A stretch of DNA of 64,000 nucleotides, taken from positions 248,001 to 312,000 of the forward strand of contig JAJNNX010000048.1 of assembly GCA_023159155.1 (NCBI GenBank), written 5' to 3'. The position numbers and the translations under genes are program-made. The DNA is from Ustulina deusta (taxonomy: Eukaryota > Ascomycota > Sordariomycetes > Xylariales > Xylariaceae). Shown here piece by piece: positions 10,244 to 22,273 of this stretch. Below the pieces are notes generated by a model, which was given only the letters and a program-made list of their open reading frames with translations, was not told the origin of the DNA and ran no database searches. How positions within the stretch are numbered: position 1 is the first letter of the stretch; every line of letters starts with the position of its first letter.

Positions 10244-12830
10244 CTTTTGTGAGCGGACTTTTGATTTTTCGTAGGATGGCTCCCGCTGGAGCGAGTCAAG
10301 TCGCTTGCAATCTTATCTACCAATTCAACCGGGTCTGACGCGGTGGGGTAGAGATGGCGGGGAGATAAAAAGTCGGGTGCGTGGGACGGAGAGATGGATA
10401 TGCGAACGATTAAGGTGTGAAACCCCAGAGCAAGAACCTCCAACGTGGAGAAGTTAAAAGAGTCCGATAGCTTGTCATGATAATCTTTTAGAGTTGTGAG
10501 GTTGGTGCAGGCCGGGCGCGGCTGCACGGTTTCTTCGCTGAAGAAAATAGAGCCGAAACGGATAGGTGGGTGGCGTGGAGGGCAGAAGGCCGACCACTTG
10601 CGAGCCGAATTGGTCTTGAGCCAATGAAAAAACGTATGAATGGATAAGCTCAGCGAGGTATCTCGACCTGGAGCGAATACCGTTTGGCTATGGTCATGTA
10701 AAGCACAGTTCAGCACGCGAGAGAGACGAGAGAATCTCAATGGGACCGATGGGCCGAGCCTCGACGAATTATGCCAGGTCGTTGGAATTTATAGCCCTTC
10801 CGACGGTGTGGCACGAGCGAGACGGAGCGGGAGGGGCAGGAGGAGCGCGGGCGCAATCCACTGGCGCAATCCACTGGCGCAATCCACTGGCGCAGTACGC
10901 TGGCGCAATGCGCTGGCTGCACGTTTCAAGAATCGAGAAGAAGAAGAAAAAATTGCAATGGGGACGGAAACGAGCCCGGGCTAGACCAGTATTTCTGCCG
11001 GGCGAGCTCACAGGAACGAATCTCATGCGTGCAAAATGCCAGGGGCGTGGATGGGTTGGGGGCGGGTCCAGCAGCAGAATGGACTGATAGACGCCAGTTC
11101 TCAGACTGATGGTGAGCGATAAAAGGGACTCGTGCACTGCGGAGCCGGGACGGACGCGGCGTTAATGGGATGCATAGGTCGCAGCCGCTGGAGGGAGCAG
11201 GAAGCGGGTTTGGTCAACTTCATCTACAGACAGAGTATAGTACGAGCCTATGTCGGAGGACTTCGCCGTGCGATGCGGGCTTGGGCAGCAATGCTCCCTG
11301 GATTCCCAGGTTCTCCCCGGTTCCGCTACCGCCAGGCCATGTTCTTCTTCACTGTAGCATGGGGCGTGGCAGGCAGGGGCGCTGGATAGCATAGGGCATG
11401 TTGAGGACTGGTCAATGAGGCGATGACTCTTTCGCGGTATGGGGATACCAAGCTGAGGCGGTGGGCAGCCGACAGATTTGGAGGCATGAGTTGTCAGTCT
11501 CCAGACCCCTGGTTTTGCTTAGGGAAAATCGTGAGACGGCTCGAACGAGGATTCGTTGCCGTGAGGCGAGCTACTTCAGGCGCTACAGTAGGCACACTCA
11601 GCGCTGCTGTCCATGCGAGCGTATGAGAGCGAGACAGGATTCCTATGGCTGACGGGTGTCAAGGCCGACCGAAGAAACCAGGGATGGCTGAGGAGCGAGG
11701 GCAATCTTCGTGCCCAATGATCGAGGGACCCGTCCTGCAGGATAGAGAGAAAGGAAAGGTCGTGGGTGCGGTGGAGGACGGGTTGCTTGGCTAAGAGCAG
11801 CTAAGAGGCCGTGATTGGGTCCGAGTCAAGGGTCCCGCATCGAAAGTTTTCGAGAACGCAGGAGGAGCCAGTAGAGAGACCAGAAAAAAAAGGTGAATGC
11901 TATAGGGCAATTGGGTTGGGTTCGTTAGACGCATTGCATTATTCGTTCTCGTAATTCTGGTTGGTTCATATGGTGAATTTGCTAAAGGGTGCGGCTGTTC
12001 GCATAGAGGGAGCAGGTATACCACGACACCACCATGAGATGGTCTTAGTATACGTTGTATATGACCAGCATTGACATCTATCTATCTTAGTATACAGTAG
12101 TTAGATGGCGTGTACTTCGACCTGCCTAAGTTGGCAAGCCAAAGCCAGCAGGACATTACTGGCGGGATACCGAAAGATCTCCCACCGACTGATCTGTTGT
12201 CCATACCAGTCCCGAGTCCAGCGTTGTTACATCATGGGTTAGATACTTGCCGAGGGATAATATGAACAACCATATGACACTCTATAGAATAGGTATGGGC
12301 TGGATTGATCGATAAAGAAGATGCGATTGCTGTGCAAGCGTAATTAAAATCAATATCAATATCAATAAACAGGTGGATACAGTAAAGGAAAGCGTAAAGA
12401 AAGAAAGAATAACGACAAGCGTAAACAGCTCGACTAGATAGCAGCATCACCTGCTGCGTACCCAAGTAAGTATGTACCTATGAAGTGTTACCTGTTACTC
12501 ACAGAGGGCTGTGTTGTGAAAATACTGGATTAGAAGCCGTTACGGCTTCGCGGGGTGTTGTGGCTGCTGTGCCAGGGACCTGGGTACCTACTTCACAACG
12601 GGAACCCGGCCCCACCGAGGGGTTCTGTCGGCTTCGTGTTTTGGTGGGCGGTAGCCAACGGCTGCGCAGATGGTGACCATTGTCAATAGGTACTTTTGTA
12701 GAGAGCTCAACCCGACCGGTACATTTATTCTCGAAGCCTACCACGTCGTTACAAAACATTCATCCCTCCACAGGTGAATCCTCAGTTACCAAATCCACGG
12801 GTCTTGGCCTTGGACCCCGTTAAGTTCATC
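10244..12830. other. Long intergenic region
   Basis: 2.6 kb between two divergently transcribed genes. It includes a 13-bp tandem repeat at 10851-10915. Many short overlapping frames exist on both strands, but none has protein-like composition or a plausible splice structure. I see no gene; an unrecognised non-coding RNA or a multi-intron gene cannot be excluded. Confidence 0.5.
10851..10915. repeat. 13-bp tandem repeat, five copies
   Basis: The unit GCGCAATCCACTG is present three times exactly and twice with substitutions (GCGCAGTACGCTG, GCGCAATGCGCTG), with no spacers. It lies about 600 bp upstream of the start of the acidic protein gene (10243, minus strand). Confidence 0.9.
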
Positions 12831-13642
12831 ATGTCTCTTCTTTCAGCACACTTCGAGCAGATTGCGATATCATGCCAAGGCATCGACAGTCTCCCGTATG
12901 GCCTACCTTAGAGGAACGACTGGCATGTGAATATATCTAATGAAGTACTACTAGGTTTCCGCCGCCCAAGATCTTCACCAATGCTCTTCTCTCCAACTAC
13001 GACATCACGTCGTTGATTCGCGACACTGAAGCCCACGAACGCGCTCTGTTCTCCGTCCCGCCACCACCACCCCCAGCGACCGCCCAACCGCATGATAATC
13101 CGAAGAAATCCTCGCGTAGACAAACAGTATTCAATGTCGCTTCCGGCGAAATTACCACATCAGCAAGCACGGCCCGAGGAGGTGCGGCGCCGAGACGAAA
13201 CACGGCCGTCGCAGCAGTCTTAGGAGGCGACCTCCACGAACAAATCCGGAGGACCGAGCGGCGTGGCGGCAAAGACGACGTAGACGTCGAGATACTGCTC
13301 AAGGGTGCCGAGAAGCTTTGCGGAGTATACCCGTTGCCGGGGGCGCTGGAGCGGATAGCGGCACAGCGCATCAAATACGCACACAGCCGGAGCACCTTGG
13401 CTTACTATGAGTCCAAAGTCGAGGAGCAGGCGGAGGCGCTGAAGCAGATGAACAAAGATCACTGGATGGACGACGTGGATGATGATGAAGAGATAGAAGG
13501 TGGCGGCGGCGAAGAGATAACCACCGAGGAAGAGTTGAGGAGGACGGAGGCAGAAGTCCGCGAATTCGAGAGGAAGAAGAAAGAACTCCAGGAGAGGCTG
13601 CGTGGCATGGATAAGGATCTGGGAGCCTTGTTGCATATGTGA
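12831..13642 (+). CDS. SPC34: DASH/Dam1 complex subunit SPC34 (two exons)
   Basis: Exons 12831..12895 and 12955..13642 join across a 59-bp intron (donor GTATGG, acceptor TACTAG) to 250 residues. SPC34 is a subunit of the DASH/Dam1 ring that couples kinetochores to spindle microtubules in fungi. The N-terminus MSLLSAHFEQIAISCQGIDS followed by LPFPPPKIFTNALLSNYD is the typical SPC34 opening and exists only after splicing. The middle (RRQTVFNVASGEI) is basic. ILLKGAEKLCGVYPLPGALE leads into a helical region, and the C-terminus (EEELRRTEAEVREFERKKKE) is a predicted coiled coil ending LGALLHM. Without the intron, exon 1 would stop after five further codons. Length is normal for filamentous fungi. 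Confidence 0.92.
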
Positions 13643-14207
13643 CATGATTGAGTTTATGATACCCCTGTAGAGAATGGCGTTTACTACCACAAGTTGTTTA
13701 CAGTCCCCGTCTTTTCATGCACCTGGGATGTCTCGGTACCTGGTCAAATTCGGGACAACGAGCCCCCCTTTCAAAAAGGATGCAAATCCCCAGCGCCATG
13801 CCTTCAACTTACAGCGGGCCCAAAACTGGGCGTGAAGTTGTAATAATTATATAATCAGAGATATGGAAAGTATTCGTTCCAAGACGCTGCAAGCCTTATT
13901 TCTGTGCCGCCAGAATTTATCTATAGTTGATATCGTGATAACATGATGGGGATGGTGTCACACTAAACAAAGACCGACTGCCATGAGACGAACGACCATT
14001 TATCTTCAGAGGTACCTATATCATACGATTGTCTACTAATATTGTAGGTAATGTGCATTCCTAGGGTCTACTGGGGTATATACGGCTATTGCATGTATAA
14101 AATAACGTTCGAGCGCAAAATGGCATCCTGCCGTCTCCGCGACAGCCCCCTGTCATGCCGTCCAACCTCACAGGTTACCAGGAATATCAACCACAAGTGC
14201 ACCATTT
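13643..14207. other. Intergenic, SPC34 3' flank
   Basis: Convergent 3' region of SPC34 and the small gene at 14208-14628. No feature is seen. Confidence 0.5.
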
Positions 14208-14628
14208 TCATTCCCCATCCTTCTTGGGAGCTAGGAAGCAGTTAGTAAAATGCACACTTTATTCTCTCCCTGTTAGAGAACCATCTCGGTCGTTTCAATC
14301 GGGCAAAAGAGGCGAACTACTTACGCTGGTTCTTCTCCCACTGGCTCGGCATGCCGCGGAAATGGGAGCGGAGCACCTTCGGGCCCGGTCCGGTCTGCTG
14401 GCGTTGTTCTTGTGACGCCCCGGAATCCGTGCTATTTTCAGCCTTCGATGCATCGTTTGCGGATACAGTCTCGGTCGTTGACTGCTTTACCTCTTTCGTG
14501 GCGGCGGCACTTTGGCCTTGGTCCGTTGTAAGATTGCTCGTGTTGGGCATTGTGGTCATGTGTTTTAGGAATAGTCTCTGTCTCGTTGCCGTGGTATTAA
14601 GTAACGATAGCTTAATTGGATATCTCAT
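14208..14628 (-). CDS. Small protein of unknown function, about 108 residues, possibly two exons
   Basis: Exon complement(14325..14628) runs into a consensus donor (GTAAGT). A matching acceptor (TACTAACTGCTTCCTAG, with an ideal branch point) leads to a 23-bp last exon (14208..14230), so the product would end EKNQPPKKDGE. Unspliced, it ends two codons after NQ. The first 24 residues (MRYPIKLSLLNTTATRQRLF) are basic and hydrophobic without acidic residues, like a mitochondrial presequence. An alternative start is the Met at 14559. The middle is Ser/Thr/Gln-rich, and the C-terminal block PGPKVLRSHFRGMPSQWEKN looks conserved. No family is recognised. The exact start and the splice are inferred. 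Confidence 0.5.
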
Positions 14629-15240
14629 AGGGTCTTCGAATACCTAGGTAGTAAGGTAAGCTGAGGGGTGTAAGGCCACGATATAATGTGCCCTTTGGTG
14701 ACTGCCTGGAGCATTACGCGGGGTTTCATGACGTGACGTGACTAAGCTGACGTCATGTCCATTCTGACAATGAAGCTGATCGGCTAGCAGGCAAGCATTT
14801 CTTGAATGAGTTAGGTGGAGTATCCAGATCACCTACATAAAAACCATGACGATTTAGAGTATATTTTGGTGTCGCTAAAGGTAGTCCGCACCAGGCTAAT
14901 TATTAGGATAGTGGCATAAAAGATTGTTCAGGGAACATATTGTTGAAGAATCACACATTTCAAGCATTTTGTCAGGCAATATTATATATTAAAGGGAATA
15001 TTTGTATCGTTTCCCTGGGGAACAATCCGATCGCTCGGATCAACACAAAGTCCCAGCTGTTTGCAGGTCTAGCCTACGGCATCACTTCCCAATAAACTGA
15101 TACTGCGCGAGCCAAGTCTATCAGCCGTTCTTTGACCCATCCCTAGAGCCCTCTTCCGGCCTATAACCTTTCTTTCTCGTGACGACAACATTTTTATCTT
15201 CCTGCGTAATACGACAATCATGGTCTGGTTCATCGTTGGT
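14629..15240. other. Intergenic
   Basis: No gene is supported. A CCTAGGTA motif lies at 14643-14650. The minus-strand frame at 15069-15290 overlaps the end of the next gene and is not credible by itself. Confidence 0.45.
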
Positions 15241-16005
15241 TTAGAGAAATCCCATCGATTCTGCAGTTTGCCATTCGAGATAGACGACATTTATCCATCT
15301 CTTGCCGTCCCAATACAGGCTTTTCCACTTGCCATCCTGATCTAATAGCACCATCGCGCCTCGTACCCTAGGCGACGCTTCTAGGCTACTCGCAAACACC
15401 TCGACATCCGGAACAATGGCCACAGTGATGTCAGTGAGCCGATTGCCATTCTCAGCAAAATAAGTATCCCCCCCTGCGCCCCTCACCGCAGCGAGGCAGA
15501 GCACCAGTGTACCCCCTTCGACCTCAGGATCAGGTGTCGTGAAAAGCCTCGTCTCAAAACAACCAAGTCCGGCAGGGACACGAATTGCACCCTCGTGATA
15601 CTCAAGGTCGGCGCCACTATATGCCGCTAGTAGCGACACCCCAGTCTCATAGAACTTCCGCCACTTTTCTCTTAGGTCTTCCTCTCCCGTGATGTTTTGT
15701 ATTGTCTCGATGGCTAGGGAGCGCCGCTCCGCCCAATCTAGCTCTTCGTTGAGTATCAGAGCCGTTATAGATACGTAGATAGTGGTGTGCAGGCTGGCAT
15801 GCAGTTGCCGTTTGCGGTTTCCATTATGGCGATATTGATTAGTTCGCGGGCCATGGCGCGGTATCCCAGATCGCGAAAAGAAGTGCCGTTGCCATGATAA
15901 GCTCCGTTGCGACTGTGACGATCTCATGAGGCTGGATGTGAGGCTGTGAGGTGGGTTGCGACACCAGGCGAGAAGTTGGCGCAGCATCTTGTAGCGAGGG
16001 GGCAT
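15241..16005 (-). CDS. Protein of unknown function, 254 residues; 5' gene model uncertain
   Basis: The C-terminal 170 residues look like a folded protein: LDWAERRSLAIETIQNITGE, then GVSLLAAYSGADLEYHEGAI, then a WDGKRWINVVYLEWQ end. No family is recognised. I chose the Met at 16005 (MPPRYKMLRQLLAW). The frame stays open upstream to 16302, but that part reads like leader sequence. The N-terminal 75 residues are Arg/Ser/His-rich and may be a mitochondrial-type leader. Between 15840 and 16000 a second frame also looks protein-like (LIMATALLFAIWDTAPWPAN), so an undetected intron or a different first exon is possible. Confidence 0.5.
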   Translation of the reverse strand: MPPRYKMLRQLLAWCRNPPHSLTSSLMRSSQSQRSLSWQRHFFSRSGIPRHGPRTNQYRHNGNRKRQLHASLHTTIYVSITALILNEELDWAERRSLAIETIQNITGEEDLREKWRKFYETGVSLLAAYSGADLEYHEGAIRVPAGLGCFETRLFTTPDPEVEGGTLVLCLAAVRGAGGDTYFAENGNRLTDITVAIVPDVEVFASSLEASPRVRGAMVLLDQDGKWKSLYWDGKRWINVVYLEWQTAESMGFL

Positions 16006-17267
16006 GTCGGGTACTCGGGGGGAAAGTGAAGACGTGAAATAATAACCGAGCCGGACAGAAGATGCGAGATGGGAATGGTGTTTGTGAGAATCCGCCCTCA
16101 CTGACCGACACTCAACAATTCCAAGGCGAATTTTGTCGAGGGCGCAGCGGGAAGAAATGAATGCGACGACAGGAATCAGCGAATGTAGCTTAGTGACTTG
16201 CTTAAAGAGCATTAGCGCTGAACACGCCGCAGACCCAAGACAGAAATAGATCGATGGGCATACCTTATGGATGTTGTACTGGTATTGTAGACCGGGGGTC
16301 AACAGCTGTACAATTGCCAGCTAAATACTGTATGGACCTTATTGCCTTCCTCCCAAGCCTTACACACACTGTACCTTTCCCCTAAGACCTCATCTCTTGA
16401 TCCGTGCACTGAAAAGAAACTACTGTTTTAGGTAGGAGCGGTAGGGCTGATGATCCAACGGGCTGGCGTAGGTACACTAGGTACTTGCAGCAGCACTAAG
16501 ATGTACTAGGTAGGTACCGTACATGGTATTATAGTGTATTTACTGAGTAGATAAGCGCTAGGTACTTACATGTAGTGACAAGCTACCATCACGAATTCCG
16601 GGATTCTATGCAATGAGATAACAAGGCAACTTGCAGTGATTTTGGTTGAGCTTCCTATCTACCTGTTAGGTACGTGTATACCTACAATGACGTGACTGGT
16701 AGGTAGGTCTTCTTGATGTTCACTGGAGGTACGGTGGACCGTGCACCAGCCGCTAGACATGACGTCGTTTTTCTTTGTCTTGTTTGACACGTCCTCTCTC
16801 CCTTAACCAAAGAAAAGAAAGAAAGAAAGAAAAGAGAGGGGAGGGGGGTGGGGAGGTAAGACCCCCAGCACCAACAAGGGGACAATGGAAGGAAGTGGTA
16901 GGCAGTATACAAAAACCTTTTATTGTAATACTGATCACATTAGGACACAGCCGGCAAGACTATATGGGGGAGATGAGAATGCATAGGATAGGTAGACCTC
17001 TTAACAACTCTTCGATGAGAGAGAGAGAGAGGAGATATTGTAGACATAAACAACCTAATATACTTTTGTGTGCACTCCAGATCCCAACCAACAGCTTTCT
17101 CGCCTTTGCATAGCACTGTGTTGTTGAAATAAAATAATAAGGGTGGGGACGAAGATATCGGGTATATTTGTATCTATAAGATCGGAAGAAAAGAAACTAG
17201 TAATTAAATCTAACCCAACGCCACGGACAGACTTTCGCTAGCTGCCATCGTAACGGATAAACCCTCA
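16006..17267. other. Intergenic
   Basis: No gene is supported. A dense cluster of GGTAC/TAGGTAC motifs lies at 16430-16680 and a purine tract at 16809-16853. A short GA repeat lies near 17018-17034. Confidence 0.5.
16809..16853. repeat. AAAG/GGGA purine simple-sequence tract
   Basis: Imperfect AAAG repeats grade into G-rich GAGGGG sequence, all purine on the plus strand. Confidence 0.75.
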
Positions 17268-17738
17268 CTACATAAAACCACACACGTTGCAAGACGTTCC
17301 CTTTGCAAGTACCTCAAAAGTCAAGGGTTCGCCGCAGACAGAGCAAGTAGGACCTGTCGCCATTTGAGCAAGGCCGTCTCTTTTCTGTTGGTATTCTTCG
17401 CGCTCTTCGGCCGTAGGGGTCACTTCACTCAGATCTACTCCTGGTTCTTCCCACAGTTTAGCTAGGCTTACGCCGCCGGGGCGTGAGACGGTGGAAGCTA
17501 GGCTCGAATTAGTATTCCTCTGTGTAGGTTTATTTACAACTTTTGTTCCCTGGCCTACACTGTTAGTATTGGCCGCCGTCGAGGTGAACTGCGGTATAGC
17601 AAAGGAACAACTGGTGAAGATGGGCTGCTTGGCAGAAGGGATGAACTCTAGATCGCGGAGAGAGACATACTCTTGTATCTGTTCGAGCCCAGTCTGGGCT
17701 TGGGAACCGCTCCTTTGTGTTTGCTGCTGTGAATCCAT
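17268..17738 (-). CDS. Small CxxC...CxxC zinc-finger protein of unknown function
   Basis: An intact frame of 156 residues. Residues 1-90 are Gln/Thr/Ser-rich, with a short ordered patch (LEQIQEYVSLRDLEFIPSAK) near residue 18. The C-terminal half has an acidic helix (TAEEREEYQQKRDGL) followed by two metal-binding knuckles, C132-SV-C135 and C150-NV-C153, with 14 residues between them, ending NVCGFM. That arrangement is a zinc-ribbon-like module. I do not recognise the family. It could be an RNA- or protein-binding adaptor, but nothing in the context shows this. Confidence 0.65.
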   Translation of the reverse strand: MDSQQQTQRSGSQAQTGLEQIQEYVSLRDLEFIPSAKQPIFTSCSFAIPQFTSTAANTNSVGQGTKVVNKPTQRNTNSSLASTVSRPGGVSLAKLWEEPGVDLSEVTPTAEEREEYQQKRDGLAQMATGPTCSVCGEPLTFEVLAKGTSCNVCGFM

Positions 17739-19167
17739 CTTCAGTCTGTTGTAACCTTGGGGAAATTGCTTGATACCGCGAATGTTGCTGCTTCAAAATG
17801 GGCGTGATGAAGATCGACCCCGAATGTCTATAGATGCATGTATAAATATTTATTTTGCCCGAAGACGACAATGTTATTGTTTACACTATCGTATTGCCAT
17901 CACTTTATTCATAAAGTCGATTGTTTTCTTTATCGTCCTTTATTGTAAATGAGCTACTAAAGCTTCCTTTATAACCTTGGCAGAAAGAGGTTTACAATAA
18001 CAACCAAAAGGCAGTTAATGACAGCAGCATTTGTGATGATTCGACAAGTTGCGTAACCGTGATAAAACTCAGGAGGCTAAAATTTCTTACACCACATGTC
18101 AACCTATAGATACGTTATATATGCTTAATGACATAGACTTTGTGTTCCGGGTAGAGTTAGCTCACTAGCGTTATGAGCTATCTAGGTATGTTTACAGAGC
18201 TGGAAGTGACACACCTTAGGAAACAACCCGTCACCACACCAAGGAAAAATAGTAGGAATGTAAACTGAATGGGTATAAGTACGGCAAATAAGATTGCCGC
18301 AAGAACTGAAGTTGTAAACGAAAGTGTATCCTCGTATTACATTTTATTTTAACTATTTCCTTTGTTCTCTGTAATAAACCGCACTGCGTAGAAATGCCAC
18401 ATGTATTTTACAAAGATAAATAAAATGCCGCTTTCGGTTGATTAGGTAAATACATATGCACGCCAATATTAGACATGACAGCCAAGGGCGTGCACTTCGG
18501 GACTGGGATTCGGAAACCGAACTACTACTGCTCTGGCAGGAAAAAGTTGATAAGACTCACTGGAGGTGATATCAATGTTACTGAGGAATACTACCCCGAA
18601 CCGGATTCTGCACCCTCAGCCACCCTACGGACTTCCGCCCTGCTTGTGTTTAGCAAGCAATGTGCAGCAGATAAAAGATACAATTGGCTGTAAGCCTTGA
18701 TATGAGCGATAGGTTGTGAGCTATCTCTACACATTATGTAGGTTGGGAAACTTGATCTCTCCCTCCCAAGTTAGCCATTATCAACGTTCGAAGGGGGAGA
18801 GCTGGCCAATCGGTGTCAAGTGTTTGGCTGACATGCGGGAGACGGCAGTCCCGAGACAAGGTGCTGCGATAACTGGAAGCACACGAGAAACCATGTCGTC
18901 TCCTAGGCTGGTTTGGACTCCCGATAGTCCTAAGCGAGCCATTCCTATGGAAGAAACAAACTGACCGGTCCGCATTGTGCTTGTTCATGGAAGCTGAAAA
19001 ACACAGCCACTGATAGTGCGAATCCACAACCATACACTGTAAGTATGTACTGTACGGGGGTTTGCTCACGCGACTTGGTTTTAGAATCCAATTCCCCGAA
19101 CCCAGTTTGAGCCTGGGACTCTGCTGTCACCACACAGAGTTTTTTATCGTGAAGGGCGAAAGCGAAA
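17739..19167. other. Intergenic
   Basis: 1.4 kb with moderately A+T-rich sequence at 17860-18450. No gene, RNA or repeat is recognised. Confidence 0.45.
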
Positions 19168-21161
19168 ATGAAAGCGTTTCTCGCAAGGTTTCATCGATCA
19201 TCGGGGCCTCGGATCTTGACGCGGGAAAGCAATGCTCACGACGTTTTCGCCGGCCTCCCCTTTGAGCTGCACGTGCTCATCATCGCCCACCTGGAGCCGA
19301 GAGACATAGATGCCGCCCTGGACGCTAGTCGCGTGCTGCGACTGATCTGGCTGAGCGATGAGATCTGGCCCGCCCTGGCTGACCGCTGGTTTCCGGGACT
19401 TGCCCAGCACATCCGTCTGACCGACGTGGATGAGTCGGCGAGGAGCGAGCTGTTCCGCCGGAGCCTTCATCGCATGTGTAGGCGAACCGCCGGCAAGTTC
19501 ACCGCGGCCATGCACTATGGTTTCGGCCTTGCGTCGGACGAGTTCTTTCAGCTGAGCAAAAATGTTTCCGTCTCCGAGGGAGGCGTCCATGCCTACGACA
19601 GCGTGGAAAACCTGGATATAGATGACGCACAGCGGTTCTCTCGCTTTATGATGTACTCCAACGGCCGCGTGGCGTGGTTTCCGGAAGGATACAGCATGCC
19701 TGTACGTCGTCTTCGGAATTTTATGCACCGCTGGAATATGTAACGATGACTCGCACTGTTGTGATTGCTGACCTCAAAGGATGCAGTACCTGGCAGTTGT
19801 CGACGATTTACGGACGAGGGCAAGAAGGGTGTATCTGTTCCCGAGCCATGGTGAGTCGATACGTGGATACAAGACAGCCATGGGCAAAAAGCTTTTTGTC
19901 ATGGGCCATGACACTAAGCTGCATGTCTGGCATTTGGAGTTTAATCGACTGGAATCTTTTGAAGTACCCGAGAACTTCAAACGTTGTATTACAGAGGGCG
20001 AAACATTATTGGTGGTTTCGCAAAGTTCTGATATATACATCTGGAAATTTGGGGGGAAACTCCATCATATCGATAGTAAGTAGTTTTGCGTCTTTCATTT
20101 ACCCAACGGCACTGCTGGTTGTTCGGAGACCCGAGCTTTCTCAGCACCTATTGTCTCCTTCATTACAGCAACTGCTAACCTGCATTTTAGTGCATAAGCT
20201 TTCTTGCTATCCGCGGGAGTATGTCGTCTCAGGTGGTCCCCCAGTTTGGACACCAAGGATCTGGCTTTCCTCTCAACAAGGTTTGCATCTTAGAAACAGC
20301 CAACTGCTCATTGACTTTATCCTCTCCCCTACTATTAGCGGCGTCTTTTTCGTGATCACCCTGGCCTTGGATGAGTCCGGGAAACTAACGGTGTACGAGA
20401 TATGTGATGGGGAGATCGCAGCAACGTACATTATGGAGGATCGTATCTACTCCGATCCCAGGACAAGTGAGAGGGGGCTTCTAAGGTGGGAGAAATTGAA
20501 CTCTTTTGGAGGTTACTGTCTAGTCCAGGTTATCCAGGAGCCCTCAACTACCACTGACGATGCGCGCGGGGAAGCTTGTCCATGTGGTCGGAGGTCCCGA
20601 CAACTTGTCTCACTATGCTTCAATATCTACACGAAGTCGTTCACCACTCTTCGTCACCATCTTAGTGAGCTAAGCCCTTGGATATCTCATGTCTGGAATA
20701 ACAGATTATTCATAATGGATGATCAATTCCACCGACGACAGACTGCGTCCAATCGAAGACCTGTCATGTCGCTTGGCCCTTGCACTGAGGTCGATACGCC
20801 TCGGGAGAAAGCCGCGTCAGTCCCGATGTACACGACGATGCATGAGAACATGCCACTCATCTACCGTCGACGTCGAATGCCCTTTGATACCGGGGATATG
20901 GGTGAAAGACTAAATATTGAGCTCGGGCTCGATGTCCTACAGGAATTTTCGCCACACCCAACCTGGAAGGATTCTTTCATTCCCTCTCCCTCCGAGATCA
21001 ATCCAGGCAAGCTCGTCGGCGATGACGATTTCTTCATTTTCGTCAATTCGCCTAGTTATACCGTTCTTAGCTTCGGGGAGGGGTTTCCTACAAAGCACCC
21101 TACTATGAACGAGAGCAAGCATTGGTGGAGGAGGTCTAGAGGGAAGGACAGCTTGAGGTGA
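19168..21161 (+). CDS. F-box protein with propeller-like C-terminal region (three exons)
   Basis: Exons 19168..19701, 19787..20075 and 20191..21161 join to 597 residues. The introns have donors GTACGT and GTAAGT, CTGAC/CTAAC branch points, and both keep the frame. An F-box lies at about residues 25-76 (FAGLPFELHVLIIAHLEPRD, then RVLRLIWLSDEIWPALADRW). F-box proteins bind Skp1 and recruit substrates to SCF ubiquitin ligases. Exon 2 has two WD-like blades (MGHDTKLHVWHLE; VVSQSSDIYIWKF), and exon 3 continues with beta-rich repeats (FFVITLALDESGKLTVYEIC; PWISHVWNNRLFIMDD), so the C-terminus is probably a divergent beta-propeller for substrate binding. The substrate is unknown. The chosen start (MKAFLARFH) is the first Met of the F-box frame. 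Confidence 0.8.
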
Positions 21162-21445
21162 AGCTGTTGTGCATGATATGGCTACTTTTTGTGCACATGA
21201 TATCCCATACCTACTTTATCATGATGTATTTATTCATTTAAGCGATATAGCCAAGAAATTTTCCGGTGAGACAAAATTGGTTTAGTGGTCAGCATTAGTA
21301 GTGCTCCGGTATGATTCGACGCCGTTTTACGTGTTGGACAGGATGTATAAATCTGGGCAATTCCAATGTGATCGATATCCAATCCGATGAGCCGGGCATT
21401 CTTTCATACCCCTTGCTGGACCTTGCCTTTAGTTACGAAGCTACC

Positions 21446-22063
21446 ATGTCGACAATAAAACCCTTCAACCCCTTTCGGTCCGAGAGGCTGGTGTATCGCG
21501 CCGTGAACGACACCCCTGCAGATGAGGCATTCGTCCACGCAATTCAGCGTGACGCCGAAGCACAATCTGGCGCTAGCTATGGTTTGCTCAGACCGGAGAG
21601 CATGAACGATAGCAAGGGGTTTAAAGAGCATATAGCAAAGTGCTTGCTTGGCGCCATTGTCTGCCTGCCGCCAGCAAATGAGGCAGAAATTGCCGGCGAG
21701 CCCGTCGGCATTCTGTGTTTGAAGGCGAATCCTCCGTCGTGGGCTGTGCATAGGTGGACCGACGTCAGCATCGATATTCTGAGACAGCATCAAGGGAAGG
21801 GATATGGCGGTGAGGCCATCAGGTGGTCGCTTTGGTGGGCCTTCCAGATGGCCGGGTTGCACCGTGTTCAGATCCAGGCATTTTCGTTCAATACTGGCGC
21901 TATGAGGCTCTACGAGAGGCTCGGATTCAAGGAGGAAGGCCGTATACGTGACCACTTGTGGTTTTGCGGGGCCTGGCATGATGGCCTTATATATGGCATG
22001 CTCGAAGACGAATGGCGGGATGAGCAGAGGAAAGCTGGGAGAGACCTCACATCCTGCGCTTGA
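21446..22063 (+). CDS. GNAT-family N-acetyltransferase
   Basis: 205 residues from the Met at 21446 (MSTIKPFNPFRSERLVYRAV). The frame is open further upstream, but that part is not protein-like for the family. The acetyl-CoA pyrophosphate-binding motif A is QHQGKGYG at residues 114-121, and the motif B helix is NTGAMRLYERLGFKEEG at 149-165. Both are intact, as is the preceding strand (VSIDILR). The layout matches RimJ/RimL-type GNATs, which transfer acetyl from acetyl-CoA to an amine; the acceptor cannot be predicted. It lies 284 bp downstream of the F-box gene on the same strand as an independent unit. Confidence 0.85.
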   Translation: MSTIKPFNPFRSERLVYRAVNDTPADEAFVHAIQRDAEAQSGASYGLLRPESMNDSKGFKEHIAKCLLGAIVCLPPANEAEIAGEPVGILCLKANPPSWAVHRWTDVSIDILRQHQGKGYGGEAIRWSLWWAFQMAGLHRVQIQAFSFNTGAMRLYERLGFKEEGRIRDHLWFCGAWHDGLIYGMLEDEWRDEQRKAGRDLTSCA

Positions 22064-22273
22064 GAGAGGACACACGCAGGATGATCGGATTTTTCATGCT
22101 GCGGATAACGAACCGTTTCCGCTTGCGGTGATTTGTCTTGAAACGATAGAACCAGGGAAATCGATCTTAGTGTGAAGGTACGCTTAGGTGAGCTGACCTG
22201 CTTCGAGAAAGGGTAGTGCATGACGCATATTGTTTTCTAACGCTTCAATTGGCGCCAGTGGGTATGGCAGTTC

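Noticed and set aside
16005..16302. N-terminal extension of the 254-residue protein
   Set aside because: Open but not protein-like for the rest of the gene; an internal Met with a plausible leader was preferred, although an unseen intron remains possible.
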